From Mytilus trossulus (Eukaryota > Mollusca > Bivalvia > Mytilida > Mytilidae): a DNA stretch of 64,000 nt. The translations under genes were made by a program, and so were the position numbers. The notes under the pieces were generated by a model, which searched no databases, was not told where the DNA came from, and saw only the letters and a list, made by a program, of their open reading frames with translations. The stretch's first letter is position 1. Each line of letters starts with the position of its first letter. The stretch is from NCBI RefSeq assembly GCF_036588685.1, contig NC_086384.1, positions 12,724,195-12,788,194 on the forward strand. Reading direction: 5' to 3'. Below are positions 48,477 through 59,576 of this stretch, one piece after another.

Positions 48477-49056
48477 TTAAAGTCATAAGAAACCTCAAAT
48501 CAAAAAAAAATAATGCATATGTTTTTTATAACTCAATGGATAGTTTTCATTATAAAACTTAGGTACATATACTTTTTTCTGAAGAAAATTCTTTAATTTA
48601 TTCATATTTAGAAGAAGTTTACTTTATTTGAATTGCTTCCTCCCAGCAAGCAATTCTCCCGACATATTTTCCGTATGCAAGGTGACCTCAGTGTGACCCA
48701 TCTCGTAAAAATCCGGTGACCACAATACGCATGGATGTCCTTAAAATATACTATTATCTGAATTTACATGTTTAACACATGCTCAATTTCCATGCTTTTT
48801 TGTTTATTTTTCGTCAATTGTTGACAAACAGGTGACAATCGTTAAACTTCGGCTGACAAAGCACGAACTTTAATTACCTGCCATATTTTCACAACAACAT
48901 TGACTGATTGAAAAAAAAATGACGATTATACGAAATTTACACGAAAAAAATGATAAATTCGAGCACAGAAGACTAAGTTAATGATGTTTGTATGCATTGG
49001 TTCAAGAATTGGAAGAACATTATTTTCCACCGGTCACTCGTTTCTTATGACTTTAA
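48477..49056. mobile_element. TTAA-flanked MITE, AGTCATAAGAAAC family (580 bp)
   Basis: Bounded by TTAAAGTCATAAGAAAC and its exact complement. The 17-bp ends include the TTAA. The interior has no coding function. It lies in the 3.2-kb divergent intergenic region between PARP gene 2 and the nuclease-like gene. Confidence 0.72.
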
Positions 49057-49413
49057 ATGTATAGTATGAAGGGTCGGACATATTTTTTTATGTTGCTAAA
49101 AAATTATGAAAATTTTTCTGCGAAATCGTCAGATATCGTGAAAACCCCCAAAATTCACCAAGAAAAGCCATGGGACCATATACATGATATATATTTGAGT
49201 GCAGTAAAATCGCAAATAGATATCGAGCTTCAATTAGACAACAGCAGTTTTTCCATAATAAGTTTATTAGAAGCGCCTCTTCAGGAGATAATTGCTAAAA
49301 ATAGCATTGCCGGCAATAGGCCCACCATTTAGTACTTTATATCCAAGATAAATGTTATCATTAAATAGAGTTATCCCTCTTTGTGCTGGTTCTTTCCTCC
49401 CCATATAAATTAG

Positions 49414-49545
49414 TAGTCCAAATAATTATGACGTCTTGAAAGGCTATTATAATTTTTTTCTTTGACGCCTTACATCAACGTCGAAGTAAGGCGTCAAAGA
49501 AAAAAATTATAATAGCCTTTCAAGACGTCATAATTATTTGGACTA
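49414..49545. mobile_element. Palindromic MITE (two 60-bp arms), TAGTCCAAATAATT family
   Basis: Perfect or near-perfect arms 49414-49473 and 49486-49545 with a 12-base loop. Outer ends read TAGTCCAAATAATTATGACG. The element at 51176-51761 has related ends. Confidence 0.88.
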
Positions 49546-50205
49546 ATAAATTAGGTGCCTGTAAATAATGCTCAATCATTTATTAATCAGTTTGAATACT
49601 TCTATGAATGTCACTATGCTTGAATAAAGTGTGCACATTATTTATGTGGTTTGTATTCATGTTTGCTCTACTTAAGCAGAACACTGAGCCCTGGAATGGG
49701 AAATAAAAATATTTTTTTATGTGTCATCACTTGTTTCTCTATTCTTTAGTTTGATATAAACATATACTGTGTGACTGTCATCCATTTGGTCTTTCATGAT
49801 ATAAAAAAATGATGGAAAACATGTTTATATTGAAAAAGTATTCAACCTCATACCTACTTGTAAATTTAGGCTTTTCACATTTTATTTCCAGAATCGAAAA
49901 TGAAAGTAGAATTATTTCTAAATATTTATCAAACACGGTGTTATTTCCGGATTTAAGTTTCTGTACAAAATGTTACCCCCTTTTAGAGTTTTACACTTGA
50001 ACAGCTAGTGATTATCAATAATCATAATTACATAGTATGATTTAATCATTAATGTGATTGTAATGAGCTCTATGATAATCTCTGATTAGGAAAAATTAAA
50101 TATTAACATTAGTTTTATCATTTCCCTCCCCTTACCGTGTGGTATCTTTTGTGATTTTGCAGTGGACAGCTGTGATACAACATAAACATTTTATAATTCT
50201 TAAAC

Positions 50206-50603
50206 ATGTCTCTTGAACTTGATCTTTTAGACGAGGAATACAGTTCAGTGGGAAATGATACCCCTAGTTTACAGATGTCAAATGAACTAAGTCGCTCAAT
50301 ACGTATCGGAAATCTACCATCAAGTGTCAAAAATTGGACAACAAAACATGCAGAATTGCTTAATGTTTATTATGAAAAAGAATATATAAATGATCCATTA
50401 GATGTTCTAGAAAGAATTCCAACATTACAACCGTTCAGTAGAGAGCAACATCATTTTACAGACAGTTTAAAGTCATCCTTGCAGTTTAATGCATCATACA
50501 AAACATTTGACGAAACCTACAATTTTTACACAATAGAAAACGGAATGAAGAAAGAGTTGGAGAATACCATTTGTAAAGTGAACAAAAATTCTGAACATGA
50601 TAG
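50206..50603 (+). CDS. Nuclease-like gene, exon 1
   Basis: ATG at 50206 is the first in the frame. Donor GATAG/GTATAC at 50603 in phase 2; read-through would stop at 50631. Encodes residues 1-132, starting MSLELDLLDEEYSS. Confidence 0.7.
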
Positions 50604-53600
50604 GTATACGCCAATAGCACTTGCAAAATGATAACACATAGAGCTCCTAATCACTTCAAACATTAAACATCTTAAATGCGATAATATTTTTTTCTTTTCT
50701 GAGATACACACTGGACTACGTTGTATCTCAAATTATATAGACAGATTACATGTTAGAGGGGGACCTAGGGTGCTCAGACCCCACCTGACTCTTCTTTGTA
50801 GAAAAATTCATTTTTTAATTGTATTGATCATATTATATACATGTAGGCAATTACACTAAAACATGACTGGAGTTGGCCCTCATTAAGTGCAGTCTGTGGT
50901 CCCCTTATGAAAATTTCTAGATCAGCCACTGAATTGTTTAAATTGTGCTTGATATATAATTATAATTGTCATTTCTTCATATGGTTCTAAACTATTTCAT
51001 GGTATTTGGAGTTTGTTGTACATACATGACATGTGCAGTTCTGATTGTTACACCCTAAGCTAATGATCATGATAAAACATGTAAATGATATCTTATGTTT
51101 ATATCTATGCATGCTATGTGTAAGCTTAGTCTAAGGTACTTCTTTATCTCTGAAAAAAAAACCAATATATATTACTAGTCCAAATAATTATGACATCTGG
51201 CAAAGCTATTTTTTTTTTTTCTGGGACGCCTTCCTACGACCCAGAAAAAACAAGTGAAACTGCGAGCTACTGCTCACTGATGATACCCCCGCTGCAAGTG
51301 GATAATATTAATAGTGTAAAAATATGCAAGTGTTTTCGGTAAACAGGAAGTTGTCGAGTGATGAATCTGAAAACGCATCATAGGTATAGCTGACTTATAC
51401 AAATCCTGAAACCAAATTTCAGAAATCCTTGTATTGTAGTTCCTGAGAAAAATGTGACATAATTTTCAACTTGGCTATCATGTGTAAAATCATTCAAGTG
51501 TTCGGTAAACTGGAAGTTGTCAAGTGATCAATCTAAAAACGCATCACATGGTATAGCTGACTTAGATAAACCCTGAAACCAAATTTCAGAAATCCTTGTA
51601 TTGTAGTTCTTGAGGAAAATGCGACGAAAAATATTCATGGGATGGACGGACTGACTGACGGACTGACAGAAGGACAGACAGAGGTAAAACAGTATAACCC
51701 CCCCTTTTTTAAAGCGGGGGTATAAAAATAGCCTTGCCAGACATCATTATTATTTCCACTAATATGATACTTACTTTTGACAGTTACATGTAGAAATGTA
51801 TTAAAGTACCAGAGTGTTTATTTCAAGTCTTTAGTGAAAAGAATATACAGGGGCCAGATGAAGGATGCCCCTGGGTGCGAGAGTTTCTCGCTACATTGAA
51901 GACCCATTAGTGGCCTTTCGGCTGATGTCTGCTCTATGGTCAGGTTGTTGTTGCTTTGAAACATTCCCCATTTCCATTCTCAATTTTTTACTCAACTTTA
52001 AGAATCATTCATGTGTCATTATAGGCTTAAGCTGTCAAAATGTGTGCAATATTTTAAATTTTAAAAACTGACATTTTCAACCTACATGTACACAAATGTA
52101 TCTATATACTTTTTCATTTTCAGATTCATCAAATTCAAGGTGTCTAGATTTTTGAAATGTCTACACAGATTTATGGTCGATATGGAATCTCTACGGAAGA
52201 ATTATGAAGAATTCAAAGGAAACTTTAAACATCTTCTTGGTAGTTTTGTGGAAATGTGTTGTATGGAAGTTTTGTAAGTTTAAACTTAGATTAGAGAAGT
52301 TGACTTAAAATGAATTTGACTGTTATATTTAGATCCCTTTTTGTTATAAAAGTCTTCACCTGCTTCAGGTCTATACTATGAGGTGTGCTGTCCAATATTA
52401 AAGGGACCAGAGTAACAGACAATTGGTCATATTATATTATATATTTTTATTATATCACATTACCTGCTTCATTTGCTTTAATATTTTATATCAATCAATT
52501 AAATCAAAATCAATCATATTATGTACTTTGTTTAACCTATTTTTAAGTTACTTTACATTATGTTTGAAAATTATGTTGTAATTATTCTGCTCATTTTGGG
52601 CGCCGTTATTGGCAAATAAAATATTTGTTTGTTTGTCTAATATACATCATAGGCTTTCAAATTTTTGGCTTTGATCATGAGCATTCCTGAAAAAGAGATT
52701 AAACCAGAAAAATACATCAATCAGAATAAAAATATATAAAGTGTTATTTTCATATTCATTAAATAATTTATTTTTTTTATACATAGGGCTATGATCATGA
52801 CAAGTCAATAGCAAACTATTGATAGGAAATTATTAATTATTAAAATGATTACCAAAATTATTTTAATGCATAAATGAGTAAAATAATAATAAATAGAAAT
52901 AAGCAGTACTGCCGCTTAGTGTATGAAAAATAAACTTATTACGTTAAAAATTAAACATATTAAATAGATTTTAGTAACTTTTAGAAAAAAATTCCACACA
53001 GTTTTATTATCTCCCTTGAAAATTTATTATTTTAGAAAAATATGAGCAGATAGACATGATAGATCACATACCAAAATAAAGAAAGATTTATTTCTTGCAT
53101 ATAAATTAAAGTAATCATGGTAATCAAGTCTTTTGCTCTTTATTCTATGACACATTTATGTGATGCCATATGTTCATTCTTCATTTAAGGTTTCATTAAC
53201 ATATATATGGCAACTACACCTACATAAACATTGATACATCTTTAAAACTGTTAAAATGCTGACTCTTTGTCTTAGACCAATCATGCAAGTTAAATATTGG
53301 CAACATTCAGCAAAAGATTTTTGCAGTGGCCTAATCTGAGTAATAGATAGTAATAAGATATACAAATTTTATATGTGAGGACGTAAATTTAGAACAAAGG
53401 TTGTATTTTTAGGGAATGCTCAGATACCTCTCAGTCTGTCTGGAGAAATTTACAAGGAACCAAGACAGTAGTATCAAAACCAGACCTTTGTTTGTATAAA
53501 TCAGGACTAGAGGATTTCTTATTACTGGATGATGAAGTAGTAGTACCTGTTACTGAGGTAAATATACAATTTAAACTGGAGGGTGTCTGTAAGGGGGACA

Positions 53601-56600
53601 AGCAGGACTAGAAGATTTTATATTACTGGATGATGAAGTGGTAGTACCTGTTACTGAGGTAAATATACCAATTAAACTAAAGTGGTAGGGATTTAACTAG
53701 GGATCAGTAATAGACAAGGCAGGGGTTTGGAACCAGAGGACTGAGGACCACAGGTTAATACTTTGTTACATCGTTTTTTGTCATTTCATATTTACTAGGT
53801 ATACTGCATTAGGCTACCAAAGACGACTGACAGATAGTTGCCTCAAATTTTATACGGTCAAACATGTATCCATTTACAATTGGATACATGTTTGATGGTA
53901 GAAATAGAGGGACAAATGTGTGTAGTCAACACCTCATTAGAAATAAAGTTAAACTGAAGTGGGCTAAAGATGGGGTTGGGGGATCATATTACTGGATGTT
54001 ACTGAGGTAAAGTGCCAACTACTTAAACTGGAAGACAGGAATTAGCAACAAAATATTTTTCATGTCAAGAACACTCGGTAAAGACTTATAAAATTTTGTT
54101 ATTTTTATGATTAACAAAATGTAATTTGTGTCATCAATATCTACTTAATAGATTTTTCTTGCCTTAAGAAAACACAAGGGATTGCATGAGAGCTTTACAA
54201 TCAGGACACTATCTTTAGTTTTCTATGCAAATTTATTATAATTTAATGCTTTTCTTTACCCCATGATAGTGTATGTCCCTCTAAACCATCAACCTGCAGA
54301 TTTCTGTTTTTTAGTTTTAGAAAACTTGTTTACTTAAAAAAAGCTTCGATATGATTTAAGTACTAAAAAAGGGGGATTTCAGTTTCAGATTAAAAAGCAA
54401 TTAATTTATTTTTCTTTTATACCTAACAGGTGAAATTAAGTCCTGAGCCTTTACAAATGAGATCAAAAGAAATTAATTCAACCTTCAACCCAGCATGTAC
54501 AGATGACAAGGCGAAATCTCAACTAGAGTTAGACTTCAATGAAGATATCCTAGGCCTACATGCAGGCACACTTTTGTTAGATCTAGATAGATATTGTTTG
54601 AAGAAAACAGTGTATATTGATGACGATTATGTGATGAGAATGCCAGGGATTATGTTTAAAGGAACACAGGTAATTTAAGTAACAAATCTTAAGGGGAATG
54701 TAGGTTAGCTTTACATTGTCCACTGTATGTTAATTTAGAAGGTTCCTTAAAAAAAGAAATGAAGCATTTTAATTTTTGTTTAAGGAAATGATTCATTGAA
54801 TTACCACTTTCTGGTAGTACAAGTACATAATATCTTCTTGTTGGCATATGATCTTGTAAGAATGCTGTTGTCTTTTAATAATTTGAGTTTTTTTAAGAAC
54901 AAATGGAAGTTGCAGTTCAAATTGCAGAGTTTTTAGATTGTGTCAGTTTTTTTCAGAGTTATCTCCCATTTTTCAAGAAACTAAATGGAATTGTTAGATG
55001 ATCTTTGATTTTTTTTAACATTTTTTAGCTCACCTGGCCCGAAGGGCCAAGTGAGCTTATGCCATCACTTGGCGTCTGTTGTCGTCCGTCGTCCGTCGTC
55101 TGTCGTCGTCTTCTGTCGTCGTAAACTATTTCAAGAATCTTCTCCTCTGAAACTACTGGGCCAAATACTTCCAAACTTTAACTGAATGTCCCTTAGGGTA
55201 TTTAGTTTATAAATTGTATCCGAAGTTTTGATCTATCAACAAACATGGTCGCCATTGCTAAAAATAGAACATAGGGGTCAAATGCAGTTTTTGGCTTATA
55301 ACTCAAAAACCAAAGCATTTAGAGCAAATCTGACATGGGGTAATATTGTTTATCAGGTCAAGATCTATCTGCCCTGAAATTTTCAGATGAATCAGACAAC
55401 CCGTTGTTGGGTTGCTGCCCCTGAATTGGTAATTTTAAGAAAATTTTGCTGTTTTTGGTTATTATCTTGAATATTATTATAGATAAAGATAAACTGTAAA
55501 CAGCAATAATGTTCAGCAAAGTAAGATTTACAAATAAGTCAACATGACGGAAATGGTCAGTTGACCCCTTTAGGAGTTATTGCCCTTTATAGTCAATTTT
55601 TAACCATTTTTCGTAAATCTTAGTAATCTTTTACAAAAATCTTCTCCTCTGAAACTACTGGGCCAAATACTTCCAAACTTTAATTGAATGTTCCTTAGGG
55701 TATCTAGTTTGTAAATTGTATCCAAAGTTTTGATCTATCAACAAACATGGTCGCCATTGCTAAAAATAGAACATAGGGGTCAAATGCAGTTTTTGGCTTA
55801 TAACTCAAAAACCAAAGCATTTAGAGCAAATCTGACATGGGGTAATATTGTTTATCAGGTCAAGATCTATCTGCCCTGAAATTTTCAGATGAATCAGACA
55901 ACCTGTTGTTGGGTTGCTGCCCCTGAATTGATAATTTTAAGGAAATTTTGCTGTTTTTGTTTATTATCTTGAATATTATTATAGATAGAGATAAACTGTA
56001 AACAGCAATAATGTTCAGCAAAGTAAGATCTACAAATAAGTCAATTTGACCAAAATTGTCAATTGACCCCTTAAGGAGTTATTGCCCTTTAAAGACTTTT
56101 TTCACAATTTGTTCATCATGTTGACTTACTTTAAAAAATCTTCTCCTCTGAAACTGCTGTATCAATTTCAGCCAAACTTAGGCTAAATGAGTTTCAGAGT
56201 ATCTAGTATAAATTTTATATTTTATTTTCTTGTATGCTTTTGAAGAAAATAGGACGATCCAAAGAACATTTAAATAAATTGAAAAGCCAAAATAATCATT
56301 GATGAGAGATTTAACTAAAAGAATTAAGGTGAGCGATTCAGGCTCTTGAGAGCCTCTTGTTTCACTGTGAGTTTCTTTTTATAAGATGAATCAATAATAC
56401 GTCCTATATAGTCAAAGTCATAGATGTATAGTTTATTTTCAAATGTAATTGTCCACAATGGTTAAACAGGTAGTAGCTACAATTTTCATTAAAATTATAT
56501 TTTAAATCTACATGCCAAATTTTGTGGAAAAAGATGAATAAGTATGATTAAGACATTAACTGGTTACTTTCCATTTAGCATTAAGAAGCTGTTTAACATT

Positions 56601-58060
56601 AAACATACATGTGAATTTATATTTTATCTATAGATAATAATTCGATGTAAAGCCAACCCTTATTCATATAACATATCTCTGACCTTAATTCCTCAGTTCC
56701 CAATGCGCAATCGCACATTATGCCTCGAAGTGAAAATGGTTGACCAGAGAAATGTTATCACGAAAATGGAATGTTAATTTACAGTTTCTGCGAGAAAAGA
56801 AACAAAAAAGAGGTGCAGACAAGTCATTGTAAATTGGAAATAAATAACGACAGTGAAATCGGTCAATAAAATCACTTAAAATACCAGCTATGCAAGGCAA
56901 AGTCAAACAGAAGTAGCCGACGGTAAATGCATAATGTTTACATTTCTAAAATATTCCAGATCACATGAAAATAAATCGTGATGTGTTCATTATTGCCGAA
57001 AATATGTTTATAAACTTAATGGCAGTGATCTCCTACTCTAGAAGAAATTAGAAATCAACTTCTTACAACTTAATATTATTCTTCAAGTGTATCCCTCATG
57101 AAGGCCCCGATTCAACACACAAACACAGTATCGGCATTGTTTGGTCATGCAAAGGAATAACAAGTGTTATTGGAGAATCTTAGGTTGAAATGTTAGGCAG
57201 GTTTTTGTTATATTTTTTATTAACATAATTTAATAAATGCTATAGATTAGAACTGTTACAATTAGTTTTAGGCTACATGTATTTGATGAAAGTGCAAAAA
57301 ACGAATTTTATTGATTATACAATATATATGAATAAGGTTTTGAAAATTGGTTGATGAACATAATCATTAAAGATATGAAAGTTCTGAACCACAGGAAAAC
57401 TGCTGGTATGCTGTTTGTGGTTCAAGTATACACCCATCATAAAATCTATTAAAATAATTAAGGAATGACTGTAATATTTTTTCTGTCTATGAAGAAATAA
57501 CGTAAAAAAACCACTGAATATATTGCACGTAGCAGGTTATTTAACAGTGTACACCACATATTTTATGTTATTACAAATAGACAGAAAAAATATTACAGTC
57601 ATTTCTTATAATTTAATTCTAAATTTCATTTTAAACAGAAGAAAACCATGAAAAAACACTGATGACGTCACGGTCACATGACTAAATTATGTCTATGGGC
57701 TGAAAACAAAATAACATCAGCCAATTAGAAGACTTGTTACATCCAAAATTAAATTATTAATGAATCAACAGTATTTATACTACCTGTTCAAGTATTGTAT
57801 TGCATTCTAACAGGTAATGATACTAAAATGAACTTAGAGAGAATTGATCATCATTCCTGAATTTCTCTTATTTACAATTTCAGGTTTTATTTACATTACT
57901 AGAAATGAATAGATCCCATCACAGAAAGCTGAGATATAGTGAAGACCTAGATAATGAGAAAGATCTGGCTAAAATTTATTACTCTAGGCCATTAGACATA
58001 TTGGTTGAGAAAGATCGATGTACACTTATAGAAAGTTTCATGAGATTAAACAACATATAG
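50206..58060 (+). CDS. Uncharacterised protein with candidate PD-(D/E)XK nuclease domain (5 exons, predicted 369 aa)
   Basis: Exons 50206-50603, 52124-52273, 53413-53557, 54430-54669 and 57884-58060 join through GT-AG junctions without a stop and end at TAG 58060. Residues 1-133 are charged and unfamiliar. Residues 134-183 are predicted helical (RFMVDMESLRKNYEEF). Then comes VVSKPDLCLYKSG (D207), a VVVPVTE strand ending at E231, K233 two residues later, and KAKSQLEL with Q262. This D-x24-E-x-K order with a following Q helix fits PD-(D/E)XK nuclease-fold proteins. The fold call is inference from motifs; I do not recognise a named family. No signal peptide or membrane segment is visible. The catalytic E-x-K is split by the exon 3/exon 4 junction. 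Transcribed away from PARP gene 2, 3.2 kb apart. Confidence 0.72.
51176..51761. mobile_element. TIR element (586 bp), relative of the palindromic MITE at 49414
   Basis: Ends TAGTCCAAATAATTATGACA and, complemented, TAGTGGAAATAATAATGATG, continuing to GCAAAGCTATTTTT and GCAAGGCTATTTTT. The interior has two tandem units of about 165 bp marked by AAACTGGAAGTTGTCAAGTG or similar, then a GACGGACTGACTGACGG tract. Lies in intron 1 of the nuclease-like gene. Confidence 0.72.
51851..51990 (-). repeat. Short interspersed repeat (AAATTGAGAATGGAAATGGGG family), inverted
   Basis: Reads GGGGCCAGATGAAGGATG, GAGTTTCTCGCTACATTGAA and CCCCATTTCCATTCTCAATT, the complement of the family order. Lies in intron 1 of the nuclease-like gene. 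Confidence 0.7.
52124..52273 (+). CDS. Nuclease-like gene, exon 2
   Basis: Acceptor TTTTCAG/ATTCAT, donor GTTTT/GTAAGT, 150 nt, phase 2 to phase 2. Encodes a helical segment including FLKCLHRFMVDMESL. Confidence 0.72.
53413..53557 (+). CDS. Nuclease-like gene, exon 3 (PD motif)
   Basis: Acceptor TTTTTAG/GGAATG, donor CTGAG/GTAAAT, 145 nt ending in phase 0. Carries SKPDLCLY (D207) and ends on E231. Partial copies of its 3' half follow at 53598-53658 and about 53975-54006. Confidence 0.75.
53590..54025 (+). repeat. Partial tandem copies of exon 3 donor region (nuclease-like gene)
   Basis: Copy at 53598-53675 repeats the AGGACTAGA, TACTGGATGATGAAGT and CCTGTTACTGAG/GTAAATATAC parts of exon 3 and its donor, 101 bp downstream of the true donor. 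A shorter copy at 53970-54025 keeps TATTACTGGAT and GTTACTGAG/GTAAAG. Use of either donor in place of the real one would change the frame. Confidence 0.82.
54430..54669 (+). CDS. Nuclease-like gene, exon 4 (E-x-K lysine and Q helix)
   Basis: Acceptor CTAACAG/GTGAAA, donor ACACAG/GTAATT, 240 nt, phase 0. Begins V232-K233, completing the E-x-K motif, and holds KAKSQLEL (Q262) and YIDDDYVMRMPG. Confidence 0.75.
55026..56359 (+). mobile_element. Helitron2-like non-autonomous element, AGCTCACC family, copy 2
   Basis: Begins TAGCTCACCTGGCC and ends with GGTGAGCGA, a hairpin AGGCTCTTGAGAGCCT and CTTG followed by T. Two near-identical internal units of about 490 bp lie at 55125-55610 and 55625-56110. 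A GTCGTCCGTCGTCCGTCGTC tract lies near the start. It sits in intron 4 of the nuclease-like gene, in inverse orientation to copy 1 at 20999-22262. Confidence 0.68.
57459..57608. mobile_element. MITE with 30-bp inverted ends (150 bp)
   Basis: Ends TAAGGAATGACTGTAATATT and the complement of AATATTACAGTCATTTCTTA, extending through TTTTCTGTCTAT. Flanked by TA-rich sequence. Lies in intron 4 of the nuclease-like gene, about 280 bp before exon 5. Confidence 0.82.
57884..58060 (+). CDS. Nuclease-like gene, exon 5 (C-terminus, stop)
   Basis: Acceptor ATTTCAG/GTTTTA, stop TAG ending at 58060, 177 nt in phase 0. Encodes VLFTLLEMNRSHHRKLRYSE and IYYSRPLDILVEKDRC. A clean 59-codon frame, too short to notice without the splice context. 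Confidence 0.7.
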   Translation, partial: VLFTLLEMNRSHHRKLRYSEDLDNEKDLAKIYYSRPLDILVEKDRCTLIESFMRLNNI

Positions 58061-58740
58061 TGACAATTATTAAAAGTATCTGACAATGTTGACAAGGATC
58101 ATTTAGTAAAAATAACCACATGTAAACAATAAGATGGAATCTAGAACATGTTTGTGTGAATGGAATTCTTGTTGTGGTCAGTTAAAAATCATCCCTCAAC
58201 TGAAAAAGGAATTCATGGAATAGAAACAGGATTTTTAAAAAACTATTGCCATATTTTGTGCTAACCTTTTTTTGCAAATGGAAAAAAGTATATATTTTCT
58301 AAAGATTCCAACACAATCATTGGTTTGAGCCTTGATTTTAATTTAAACTTGTTTCCTATAGATTAATACACTTTGTAATTTCATTACATTATAATCTGTT
58401 ATTTGTGATAGCTGTTTGATAGCAAGAATAAAAATATCTTCCAATAGGGCCCATTTAGATCAAAGAATTATATTTCATTTCCTTACGAATAGATATATGG
58501 ATGCTTTGATTGCTGCCTTAAGTCCAGCAGCCAATGTTACATGCATATTTAGGATGAGAACATGTGGCATCTACCTTTCAAAGCTAAGCATGACTAAAGA
58601 ACCAATGGTGCTTTAAATAGCATTTGACAGCAATATAAATCTGGTAAGCTGGACTTAAAGTCTATTTTATATGCTGTAGTATCTGCTCTAGTTGCTACCC
58701 CAATCCAGTGCTTGACATGGCAATAGACCAATAGTGCTTA
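58061..58740. other. 3' flank of the nuclease-like gene
   Basis: Probable 3' untranslated and intergenic sequence. AATAAA occurs at 58426, a possible polyadenylation signal. From about 58600 the sequence resembles diverged units of the satellite family that follows. Confidence 0.35.
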
Positions 58741-58764
58741 AGGTAACATTAAAAAGCAATACAA

Positions 58765-59576
58765 ATATGGTAATCTGGGTATTTCCAGTCCATTTTAAGG
58801 CACGGTAATATCTACCATTGTTTTCTGCAGAAGGTTGGTGGTTCCTTCTACGCACTTTAGCAATATGGTAATTTGGGTATTTCCAGTCCATTTTAAGGCA
58901 CAGTAATATCTACCATTGTTGTTTTGCAGAAGGTTGGTAGTTCCTTCTACGCACTTTAGCAATATGGTAATTTGGGTATTTCCAGTCCATTTTAAGGCAC
59001 AGTAATATCTACCATTGTTTTCTGCAGAAGGTTGGTGGTTCCTTCTACGCACTTTAGTAATATGGTAATTTGGGTATTTCCAGTCCATTTTAAGGCACAG
59101 TAATATCTACCATTGTTTTTGCAGAAGGTTGGTAGTTCCTTCTACGCACTTTAGCAATATGGTAATTTGGGTATTTCCAGTCCATTTTAAGGCACAGTTA
59201 TATCTACCATTGTTTTCTGCAGAAGGTTGGTGGTTCCTTCTACGCACTTTAGCAATATGGTAATTTGGGTATTTCCAGTCCATTTTAAGGCAAGGTAATA
59301 TCTACCATTGTTTCTGCTGAAGGTTCATGGTTCCTTCTACGCACTTTAGCAATATGGTAATCTGGGTATTTCCAGTCCATTTTAAGGCACGGTAATATCT
59401 ACCGTTGTTTTCTGCAGAATGTTGGTGGTTCCTTTTACGCACTTTAGCAATATGGTAATTTGGGTATTTCCAGTCCATTTTAAGGCACGGTAATATCTAC
59501 CGTTGTTTTCTGCAGAAGGTTGGTGGTTCCTTTTACGCACTTTAGCAATATGGTAATTTGGGTATTTCCAGTCAAT
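58765..59576. repeat. 98-bp satellite array, about 8 units
   Basis: The anchor ATTTCCAGTCCATTTTAAGG recurs at 58781, 58879, 58978, 59076, 59173, 59271, 59368 and 59466, with a final partial at 59564. Spacings are 97-99 bp. Each unit also has ATCTACCATTGTT, CAGAAGGTTGGTGGTTCCTT and ACGCACTTTAGCAATATGG. Minus-strand open frames across the array change frame from unit to unit, so it is not coding. Diverged single units flank it at 58600-58764, 59630-59800, 60070-60150, 62345-62500, 62530-62630 and 63045-63230. Confidence 0.92.

Noticed and set aside
58688..59088. Repeated minus-strand open frames with WKYPNYH-type peptides
   Set aside because: They come from the 98-bp satellite. The unit length is not a multiple of three, so the frame drifts from unit to unit.
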